From the NCBI GenBank assembly GCA_041398965.1, contig JAWKTT010000022.1, positions 1 to 64,000 of the forward strand: a stretch of 64,000 nucleotides of DNA. The letters are read 5' to 3'. The translations under genes and the position numbers were made by a program. The notes beneath the pieces are model-generated. The model did no database searches. It was not told the origin of the DNA and saw nothing but the letters and a program-made list of their open reading frames with translations. This DNA comes from JAWKTT01 sp041398965. GTDB taxonomy: Bacteria; Planctomycetota; Planctomycetia; Planctomycetales; Planctomycetaceae. Positions 16,874-24,174 of the stretch are shown here, piece after piece (positions within the stretch are counted from its first letter, which is position 1; each line of letters opens with the position of its first letter).

Positions 16874-18091
16874 ATGTCGCGCCGTCGTCAGGAGGAAATG
16901 GAATTTGGGTCCGATGCGTTTCTTGACGTGATTGCGAACATCGTGGGCATTCTCATCATTCTGATTGTGATCGCCGGAGTTCGGGTGAGTCAGACCCCGC
17001 CCCGTACGCAAGCCGCTCTTGCCACGGTTCCTCCCACACTTTCCATTTCGGCTCCGTTGTCTCCCGTTGCGCTCGCACCGATTGAACCGATCGAGTCGCC
17101 GTCGCCTGTTCGTACCGTATACCAGGGAGCCCCTCCTCCTCTAACGACCAGCGAGTTCGGACCGAAACTCGCACCGCGGTCGAGCCGTAACAACGACATT
17201 CAAATCAGTCCGCTCTCGCCTCCCGCTCCCCGCGAAGTTCTCCCGATACCGTCACCCGATGCCGAATTGGTTCGTACGGTTCAGGCACTCGAAGCAGAGC
17301 AACAAGCACTCATCGCCGAAGAGGCGCGTCTGATCGCAGAGCAAAGCCAATTGCAGTCGCAGCTTGAATCACAATCTTCAGCGCTCGTCTCGCAGTCGAC
17401 CGACACTACTCGCCGCGCGGCTCAGGCGGCTGCTCAACGACAGGAATTGCTTGAGATTCAAGCCGACATTGAGTCAACCCGCAATCAACTCTCGCTCTTG
17501 CGACAGAATCTCAACGAAGCTTCCAGCGAACCGACTGCGAAGGTCATCGAGCATCGCATGACCCCCGTCGGACGACTCGTTGAAGGCAAGGAGTTGCACT
17601 TTCGACTCGAACGGGGGAGGGTCACGCACGTTCCCATTGATGACCTAGCCGCTGAGTTAGGAAATCAGATTCAACGACAACGCTCGATCATCCTGAGGAC
17701 AAGTGCCTATCAGGGGTCCGTCGGTCCCATTGATGGCTACGTGATGGAGTACCGGATCGAGCGGGCACGGGCGTCGCTCGAAGACGAACTCAAAGTTGGC
17801 AGCCAGATGATCCGCATGAGCGTCTCGCAATGGACACTGCTGCCTCAACCCGGCCTCGTCGGCGAGACTGCCCAGCAGGCGATGCAACGGGACTCCGAGT
17901 TCTACCGCACTCTTTTGACATCGGGACCGACAACAACCCTGACCTTCTGGACCTACCCCGACAGCTTTGCTCTGCACCGCGAACTGCAACAATTCGCTCA
18001 ACGCCATGGCTACCAAGTTGCCGCTCGACCCCTCCCCGAAGGAGTCCCCATCGCCGGCTCTCCCAACGGCAGCAAGTCGATCGCCCAGTAA
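16874..18091 (+). CDS. TolR/ExbD-like single-span protein with coiled coil
   Basis: 405 residues. The membrane segment (about 17-36) reads FLDVIANIVGILIILIVIAG. Asp18 at its start matches the position of the essential Asp in ExbD/TolR (LVDxMLxLLIIF-type pattern), so this subunit could carry the proton. A Pro/Ser-rich linker (40-125) and a coiled coil (about 130-215, EQQALIAEEARLIAEQSQLQ and onwards) follow. The end (about 225-395) has TFWTYPDSFALHRELQQFAQ and GVPIAGSPNGS, similar in style to the folded part of the preceding gene, so the two may be diverged copies. It is the last gene of the three-gene operon. It has no OmpA/MotB peptidoglycan-binding motif that I can recognise. Confidence 0.78.
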   Translation: MSRRRQEEMEFGSDAFLDVIANIVGILIILIVIAGVRVSQTPPRTQAALATVPPTLSISAPLSPVALAPIEPIESPSPVRTVYQGAPPPLTTSEFGPKLAPRSSRNNDIQISPLSPPAPREVLPIPSPDAELVRTVQALEAEQQALIAEEARLIAEQSQLQSQLESQSSALVSQSTDTTRRAAQAAAQRQELLEIQADIESTRNQLSLLRQNLNEASSEPTAKVIEHRMTPVGRLVEGKELHFRLERGRVTHVPIDDLAAELGNQIQRQRSIILRTSAYQGSVGPIDGYVMEYRIERARASLEDELKVGSQMIRMSVSQWTLLPQPGLVGETAQQAMQRDSEFYRTLLTSGPTTTLTFWTYPDSFALHRELQQFAQRHGYQVAARPLPEGVPIAGSPNGSKSIAQ

Positions 18092-18172
18092 ACCAAGGCA
18101 GCAGTCAACTACTACTGAGATTCATTCTGTCGTTTGATCGGATTGTTACGGATGTCCACTCCTTCCAGAATC

Positions 18173-18200
18173 TTGCGTCGCTTGGGAAAAAACGACGCAA
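18173..18200. repeat. Hairpin between convergent genes
   Basis: Exact 8-bp inverted repeat (18173-18180 with 18193-18200) with a 12-base loop containing six A. It lies between the ends of the coiled-coil gene and the convergent DUF1570 gene. No T-run follows it on either strand, so a terminator role is only possible. Confidence 0.35.
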
Positions 18201-18245
18201 TCCGTCACCGAGACTCAGGTGATTGAATTCTGTGAGAACCCGGCT

Positions 18246-19466
18246 TCAGCGGGCCGCGACCTTGTCGAGTCGGAGCCCCTTGATGAACGTCAGATATCGC
18301 GACTCAAACACCTTCAAGTCTTGTCCGAAGTAGGACTGGAACTCGGCCAGCTGTTCGGAGGGTGAGAGTCTTTCTGAGGGACTTCTACCGGCAACCTGCT
18401 TCAGATAGCGGGCATAATCCTGTGGGCGATTCTCTGCGAGGTAAAACGATAAAGCCCACGCTTCGCTGTATGAGTCGAGCAAGTCCATCGACTCGAAACT
18501 CTCGTTGCTGGCAACAAACGTACTGAGCAGTTGAGCAGGGCGACGGGTGCCTGAGAACTGCTGGAATCGCAGGAGACGAGGGCGATTGATCCGCTGTTGG
18601 GCGGACCCAGCCCCGGTGTCGTGGAGCATGCTTTCCTCTTCCATCAGCATGGCTAAACCTTCACTCAACCAGCGGGGTGTTTCGCTGATGCGAGAGTGTA
18701 GACCGTAGTTGTAAGCCAACTGATGGATCGCTTCGTGGATCAACGTTCCTGTGACGGTGGCAGCGTCGCTTGTCCCTCCGAGTGCTGTTGCCGTACCGAC
18801 GCTTCCGCTTTGGCTGCCGGTCACTCGCTTGGGCTGGTCAACATAGAGTGCCGTCCGATTGGTGCGTGAAGAATAGTATCCCCGCATCGTCGATGGGACG
18901 TCTCCCATGTCAGCCGTGGCGTACTTCTCAAAGTCGCTTCGAGAGGGGAAGACCATCACAACGAGCGGAAACTCAAGAGGCTCCAGTCGAAACTGGCGAC
19001 GGGTGAAGAACCGACGGAAGGCATCGTGAACCTCTTCGACAAGTGCCGCCATCGGAGCAACGGTCCCAGCGGGGCCACAGACGACGAAGGGACCCGCTGC
19101 GACGACTTCCAATTGACCGCGATATTCGTTTCGCAAGTCATCTCGCACCTGGACCAGAGGAATGGGGCGGAAGACTGGTGCTGCCTGGCGAAAGCTCTTG
19201 ACGTTGGCCAGTGTGATGTCGGCCAACTCCCCGTTCCGCTGCATCAGCAGGCAGCGAGTCTTATCATGTGCCAGCGACTTGCCCTGAAACACCTTTTCGC
19301 TGCCATCCCCCTGTGTTACCGTCAATTCGACAAGGATCGGCTCTGCTGCCCGGGCCAACTGGGTCGTCGGAGCGCATGTCCAGAAGGAGAGTATCAGCAG
19401 CAAGAACCAGTTTCGTCGCACGAGACACCTCAAGAAATCAGGAGAGACAGTCGGCTCATACCTCAC
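18246..19466 (-). CDS. DUF1570-type secreted metallopeptidase-like protein
   Basis: 406 residues if the GTG at 19466 is used; a later GTG at residue 16 would leave a shorter, more typical signal peptide (RRNWFLLLILSFWTCAP, cut after ARA near residue 40). A first domain (45-100) resembles the small beta module that planctomycete secreted proteins often carry. The C-terminal half has the zinc peptidase motif HEAIH (244-248) and, about 20 residues later, WLSEGLA with the glutamate expected as third ligand, the gluzincin pattern. This matches the DUF1570 family, widespread and numerous in planctomycetes. Substrate unknown. It is a single gene, convergent with the ExbB operon and divergent from the next gene. 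Confidence 0.82.
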   Translation of the reverse strand: MRYEPTVSPDFLRCLVRRNWFLLLILSFWTCAPTTQLARAAEPILVELTVTQGDGSEKVFQGKSLAHDKTRCLLMQRNGELADITLANVKSFRQAAPVFRPIPLVQVRDDLRNEYRGQLEVVAAGPFVVCGPAGTVAPMAALVEEVHDAFRRFFTRRQFRLEPLEFPLVVMVFPSRSDFEKYATADMGDVPSTMRGYYSSRTNRTALYVDQPKRVTGSQSGSVGTATALGGTSDAATVTGTLIHEAIHQLAYNYGLHSRISETPRWLSEGLAMLMEEESMLHDTGAGSAQQRINRPRLLRFQQFSGTRRPAQLLSTFVASNESFESMDLLDSYSEAWALSFYLAENRPQDYARYLKQVAGRSPSERLSPSEQLAEFQSYFGQDLKVFESRYLTFIKGLRLDKVAAR

Positions 19467-19728
19467 AGTTTGCAGACAGGAGAAAGGAACTTCCCCTGAG
19501 CGGCGGCAAAACGACGATTTCCCTGTTGAGCGGATCGCGATACACTCATCGTAGGAGTTGTCCTGCGACCGCCGTTGCCTATATTTCGGCTAGGATGACT
19601 CCGTACCTGTGTTTTCAGTTCTGTGGTCGTCTCTCAGTTCGCGTGTCGTTGATGTCCCAAGCTGCGAGGGGGGGCGACTGCAAGTGTGAGGCCATTTGAG
19701 ATATTCCGGTTTGCCACAAACTCGTCAA

Positions 19729-21201
19729 ATGGGATGCCGCGTTCTTGTAACGCCCGCCACCCGCCGACTCGGCGGGGTTGTGCTGCTGTTCTGCTCGCTG
19801 CTGGTCAACATTAGTCGAGGGCAGGAGACGGCTGATCCCGGGAGATCGGAGTCGCCGCAAATCGAGTCGCGGGTGATGGAACTCATTCATCAACTCGGGG
19901 CACCCCGACGTGCCGAGCGAGCGGCTGCTGAACTCGAGTTGTTCAACCTCGGTCCCTCTGCCCTGGACTATTTTCCGCCCCCCGATCTCGTCACCGACAT
20001 CGCCGCACGTGAGTCCATGTTGCGGGTGCGGTTGAACTTGGAACATCGATTGGCCAAGGACTCGCTGAAGGCTCGATCCGTCACCCTGTCTGGCACGTTG
20101 ACAATCAAGCAGGTTGTGACGGAACTCGCCCAGCAAACCGGAAACCGACTCGATCTCTCCTCGCTCGATGCCGCGATTCTCCGTCGTTCGATCACAATCA
20201 ACTGGGACCAACTCAGTTTCTGGAACGGTCTCCGTGAACTGCGTCAAGAAGGGGTTGAATTGGCGCAAGAGTCCACAGGCATCGCGAAAATCATTCCGAT
20301 TGACGCGGGCAGCGACAACATGGGGCACCCGTCGCCGTCAAACGTCGCTGCAACGGGGCCGTTTCAGACCCGGGTTGTGTCGCTCACTTGGCGCGGGCCC
20401 GAGGCTGAGAATGGTGATCGAGTGTTGCGTGTCGTGCTGCATCTAGAGTGTGAGCCGCGACTCCGTCCTCTGTATGCCGACTATCGAGATCGGGACGTTC
20501 AAGTGACGACCACCTCGGGAGAGGCGCGTCCCTACAATCCACTGGCGAGCCGACAGCCGGAGTTTCGTGCGGGACGGGATGTGGAACTAACGCTCGATGT
20601 CCTCGTTCCGCAAGCGAGTGCCGCGAAAAGCATGGACCTTTCCGGGTCATGGGATGTGGTGCTCGCTGCATTGCCAATCCCGATTTCATTCTCGCATCTC
20701 AACGACACTTTCCCTCAAAGTCGTCGTCGGGGTGGAGTGACGGTTGCCCTTGATCGGATCGAGACCTATGTCACTGGCGACGCTTCCGTTGTCCCCGAGA
20801 CAGGAACGGAGACATCACCAAAGTCGAACAGACGGGATCAGTCGGTCGTCGCACCTGCAACGACGGCGATCGTTCGTCTTACCGCTCGCTACGATACGGG
20901 TGGGCCTCCGTTCGAGTCACACCGCGTCGCGATGCTACATCGTCAACTCTATCTCGAACCGATGGGAACAGGCGGACGCATCAATAGTGACAGCAGCCGT
21001 TCTGTCTCGCAGGGGGACGGAGCCTTTACGCTCGAGTATCGGTTTGACAAGTTACCTCCTGACTGGCGAGAAGGGACGCTTGTTTACGAAGCGGCCACCG
21101 CCATCATCCGTACCAAGGTCGAGGTGTTCTTCAAAGACCTTCCGCTCCCGGGTGACGAGGTTGCACAGAAGAAATTGCCAGTGCGACCGGAAGTCGATTG
21201 A
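19729..21201 (+). CDS. Secreted protein of unknown function with STN/N0-like segment
   Basis: 490 residues from the ATG at 19729; a TTG 11 codons earlier is open but unneeded. An N-terminal signal peptide (GGVVLLFCSLLVNISRG, cut near QETAD) indicates export. Residues about 45-110 have the look of one HEAT-like unit (MELIHQLGAPRRAERAAAEL). Residues about 115-175, with SGTLTIKQVVTELAQQTGN and WDQLSFWNGLRELRQE, resemble the short STN or secretin N0 module. The rest is beta-rich with no motif I recognise. It is divergent from the DUF1570 gene and followed 120 bases later by a glycosyltransferase. I cannot name the family. Confidence 0.7.
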   Translation: MGCRVLVTPATRRLGGVVLLFCSLLVNISRGQETADPGRSESPQIESRVMELIHQLGAPRRAERAAAELELFNLGPSALDYFPPPDLVTDIAARESMLRVRLNLEHRLAKDSLKARSVTLSGTLTIKQVVTELAQQTGNRLDLSSLDAAILRRSITINWDQLSFWNGLRELRQEGVELAQESTGIAKIIPIDAGSDNMGHPSPSNVAATGPFQTRVVSLTWRGPEAENGDRVLRVVLHLECEPRLRPLYADYRDRDVQVTTTSGEARPYNPLASRQPEFRAGRDVELTLDVLVPQASAAKSMDLSGSWDVVLAALPIPISFSHLNDTFPQSRRRGGVTVALDRIETYVTGDASVVPETGTETSPKSNRRDQSVVAPATTAIVRLTARYDTGGPPFESHRVAMLHRQLYLEPMGTGGRINSDSSRSVSQGDGAFTLEYRFDKLPPDWREGTLVYEAATAIIRTKVEVFFKDLPLPGDEVAQKKLPVRPEVD

Positions 21202-21321
21202 GTTCGCCAACGTCGGGAACGACTTATGTGGCTGGGTGTTGCCTCGATGGGGGAGGTCCCTTACAACTGACGGGATCGCCACCCTCAACTCGCCCTAACG
21301 CGAACAGCCGGAGTCATCGGG

Positions 21322-22365
21322 ATGTTACTTTCAATTATTGTGCCGGTGTTGAACGAGTCGGAGAGTCTACCGGAGTTACACCGACAGATTGATGCGGCAG
21401 GGAAAGAACATGGTGTAGAGTTCGAGATCGTCTTCGTCGACGACGGTTCGACCGATGCCTCGTGGTCGGTCATCGAGACTTTGGCCCAAGAAGACGACCG
21501 CGTCTTGGGGATTCGATTTCGACGGAACTTCGGCAAGGCGGCCGCTCTAACGGCAGGAATGCGGGCGATCCGAGGCGACCTCGTGATGACCATGGACGCA
21601 GACCTTCAGGATGACCCCGCTGGGATTCCCCGCTTTCTTTCCAAACTCAACGAAGGATATGACGTCGTCAACGGCTGGAAGGAACGGCGACTCGATCCAT
21701 GGCACAAGGTGTATCCGAGCAAGGTCTTCAACGGCCTCGTCGGTTGGTTAACAGGGCTAAAGCTGCACGATCACAATTGCGGCCTAAAGCTCTTTCGACG
21801 TGTGGTCGCTGAAGAGATTCGGCTGTATGGAGAACTGCATCGATTCGTGCCGGTGCTGGCTCATGCCCGGGGATTTCGGGTGACCGAAGTTTCGATCCAT
21901 CATCGACCTCGGGAGTTTGGATACTCGAAATATGGTGTGCGCCGCTTTTTGCGTGGGTTTCTCGACTTGCTGACCGTCAAGTTCATCACCGGATTTGGAC
22001 AGCGGCCTCAACACATGCTCGGGGCAATCGGGCTCGGAGCATTTGCTGTGGGCATGCTTGGAATGTTGTATCTGTTCGTGTTGTGGTTCTGTATGAACGT
22101 GCTGAACCTCTGGCAAGCCGAACCGATTGGGAATCGGCCACTGTTGATTTACTCGGCTGCGTCTCTGTTGCTGGGGGCTCAGGCAGTATCGCTGGGGCTG
22201 ATTGCCGAACTACTCGTTGCCAACACCGGGCGAGAAACCGACACCTACAGCGTCGCACAAAGAACATCCGTCGTCGATGAACGCCCTCCCCGAACGACCG
22301 AAGAAACCGATGCGAGCGGCACAACGCATCATTCCACGACGCAGGCCGAATCAGCAACGGAATAG
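21322..22365 (+). CDS. Family 2 glycosyltransferase, DPM1/GtrB type
   Basis: 347 residues. The N-terminal GT-A domain has IIVPVLNESESLPEL, FVDDGSTDAS and the metal-binding DAD in MDADLQDDP (92-94), the usual pattern of enzymes that load a sugar onto polyprenyl phosphate. HDHNCGLKLFRR and YSKYGVRRFLRGF are further family marks. Two membrane helices follow (about 232-257 and 275-300), as in GtrB/ArnC-like proteins, then a Thr/Ser-rich tail of about 45 residues. The likely reaction is transfer of a hexose from a nucleotide sugar to undecaprenyl phosphate at the inner face of the membrane; the sugar cannot be told. The DUF2007-like gene follows after 123 bases. Confidence 0.9.
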   Translation: MLLSIIVPVLNESESLPELHRQIDAAGKEHGVEFEIVFVDDGSTDASWSVIETLAQEDDRVLGIRFRRNFGKAAALTAGMRAIRGDLVMTMDADLQDDPAGIPRFLSKLNEGYDVVNGWKERRLDPWHKVYPSKVFNGLVGWLTGLKLHDHNCGLKLFRRVVAEEIRLYGELHRFVPVLAHARGFRVTEVSIHHRPREFGYSKYGVRRFLRGFLDLLTVKFITGFGQRPQHMLGAIGLGAFAVGMLGMLYLFVLWFCMNVLNLWQAEPIGNRPLLIYSAASLLLGAQAVSLGLIAELLVANTGRETDTYSVAQRTSVVDERPPRTTEETDASGTTHHSTTQAESATE

Positions 22366-22488
22366 CCGTTCAGGCTGACTCCTGTCATAATTATGGAAGC
22401 CACTTCAAGACGTGGCGATGGGCGATGATGGCCTCAGACAAGCCGTGACTTCGCCCCGACCGAGAGACTTCACCTGGGAGATAGAACG

Positions 22489-22716
22489 ATGAGCGACCAC
22501 GATCCGGACGAACTCGTCACCGTTTACACCGTTGTTGAACCAACGCGGGCGGAACTATTGCGGGCGGTGCTGCAAAGCGAGGGAATCCGATGCAACATCG
22601 GCGGTGAGACGCAAGCGGGACTGACCGGAACGACTTCCATCGACATTCTCGTTCGAGCGATCGACGCCGACCGCGCGCATCGATTGATCGTCAGCCACGA
22701 AGAGGGGCACACTTAA
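22489..22716 (+). CDS. DUF2007-like small protein
   Basis: 75 residues. The pattern LVTVYTVVEPTRAELLRAVL, then LQSEGIRCNIGGE and IDILVRAIDADRAHRLI, matches the DUF2007 family, whose single alpha/beta domain resembles signal-transduction or PII-like folds. A ribosome binding site (GGGAG) lies 8 bases before the ATG. Family members are usually short and of unknown function. It is cytoplasmic, without signal peptide or cysteines apart from one. It may be transcribed with the glycosyltransferase upstream. Confidence 0.78.
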   Translation: MSDHDPDELVTVYTVVEPTRAELLRAVLQSEGIRCNIGGETQAGLTGTTSIDILVRAIDADRAHRLIVSHEEGHT

Positions 22717-22933
22717 GTCGCTTTCACGCGACAGGTATCTTCGACTCGCCTCGCATTCGAGGTGCGGGAGTTGACGTCGGAAAGAATCCGATGGTCAAAG
22801 TCCTTGCGTGCGGACCGAGTGCATGGGATAGTCAGGGCACGTCAACATTGTTGCTGCGTCAGGAAAGGTGCGTCGAGTTCGATGCAGATTTTCCGAGTCA
22901 GCAGCGTTTAGGGGGCTCTGTGAGACTTTCGTT

Positions 22934-23971
22934 ATGAGGTGTTGGAGTCGATTGTTTACGATGGTGTGCTTATTGCTGGGATTATGTCCCGGTCGGGCGA
23001 TGTCACAGGTGGCATCGCTGTTGGGGCCCTCCCAGAGCCAATCATCGATTGTCAGTTCGAGAACTGACTCGCCAGTACCATCTGTTCCTGCTGTTCGGCG
23101 GTCTGCTCCATCGGTCGAAAAATACGGCCCCCATGCACGTCATGTCATGAAATTGTGGCATGCCTCGGGGACAGAACCGGTCCCTGTGCTGGTAAACTTT
23201 CATGGCGGAGGTTTCAAGGGAGGTTCACCCAGTGGAGGCCCCCTGCAAAACGAGATGCAGCGAGCAGGGGTGACCGTCGTGGGAGCGACATACCGTTTTC
23301 TGGAAGATGGAATCTCAAAGCGAGAAGTTCTGGAAGATGGGGCCCGTGTTATTCAATATCTCAGGCATCATGCGACACGGCTCAACATCGATCCGAATCG
23401 CATCGCCGTCTCGGGGACGTCCGCGGGGGGAGTTATCGCGGCATGGTTGGCAACTCATGATGACCTTGCCGACCCCGAGAGTCTCGATCCCGTGTTGCAG
23501 GAATCGACACGGGTCAACGTTTGTGCGTTGTCAATCTCGCAGGTGCATCCCTTGTGGATCGAAGACTGGGTGTCGGCAACCGGCCTCGACCCCGAACAAC
23601 TGGCCGAGACCGTCGTCCCCTATGTGCAAACGCACCTTGCAGGGGGGCAGTTTCGCGACCCAATCCTTCGTAGTGACTATGCATCCGATGAAGAGTACAA
23701 CGCGGCTCACGAGGCGTATCTACGTGACGTGTTCCCCTTCTATCAACTGACTCCCGACGACCCGCCGATTGCGATCATCAGTGGTCGCAGTCGTGATTCG
23801 TCGCGTTATTTGCGGACCTGGCGAAACAGTCGCGGGCTGCACTCGCCTCTGTTAATGATCCCTTTCTTCCGCACAGGGCAAAATCTGGGGATTAGCACGC
23901 TCTGGGGTCGCGAACGTGAGGTGGCTCCGTTCGTCTACTACCACATGCAGATTCCGGCATGGTCTTACTAA
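22934..23971 (+). CDS. Secreted alpha/beta hydrolase (esterase/lipase, BD-FAE-like)
   Basis: 345 residues from the ATG at 22934. A longer reading from 22868 adds 22 residues before the signal peptide and is less likely. The signal peptide is RCWSRLFTMVCLLLGLCPG and would be cut near AMS. The oxyanion motif HGGGF (90-94) and the nucleophile elbow GTSAGG (Ser163) mark the hormone-sensitive-lipase-like esterase class. The C-terminal catalytic aspartate would lie around TPDDPPIAIISG. The histidine at the usual end position is not obvious, since the sequence ends YYHMQIPAWSY, so catalysis should be tested. The substrate is probably an acylated sugar or short ester. It is convergent with the next gene. 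Confidence 0.82.
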   Translation: MRCWSRLFTMVCLLLGLCPGRAMSQVASLLGPSQSQSSIVSSRTDSPVPSVPAVRRSAPSVEKYGPHARHVMKLWHASGTEPVPVLVNFHGGGFKGGSPSGGPLQNEMQRAGVTVVGATYRFLEDGISKREVLEDGARVIQYLRHHATRLNIDPNRIAVSGTSAGGVIAAWLATHDDLADPESLDPVLQESTRVNVCALSISQVHPLWIEDWVSATGLDPEQLAETVVPYVQTHLAGGQFRDPILRSDYASDEEYNAAHEAYLRDVFPFYQLTPDDPPIAIISGRSRDSSRYLRTWRNSRGLHSPLLMIPFFRTGQNLGISTLWGREREVAPFVYYHMQIPAWSY

Positions 23972-24092
23972 TCGATGCGACAAAGACCTGGACGTCTCGT
24001 CAAAGACGTCTCCCCGACTCAGCAGTGTTGGTGGCTGAACGGACAAGAGTTTTAGTGCTACCAGAGAATGAGCTTCTGCGTGGCTTCCTGCG

Positions 24093-24114
24093 CAACGGAC
24101 GTCCTTGTCCGTTG
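24093..24114. repeat. Hairpin between convergent hydrolase genes
   Basis: Exact 8-bp inverted repeat (24093-24100 with 24107-24114) with a 6-base loop, in the 203-base gap between the ends of the two esterase genes. No T-run; possibly a weak bidirectional terminator. Confidence 0.4.
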
Positions 24115-24174
24115 AAACAGATGGTCAACCGATGGACAGGGAAGTTTGCCATACGGAGACGTTGCAGGAGACCT

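Noticed and set aside
13189..18091. Zorya anti-phage system (ZorA/ZorB)
   Set aside because: The pore protein fits, but the partners lack an OmpA-like domain and no ZorC, ZorD or ZorE gene follows.
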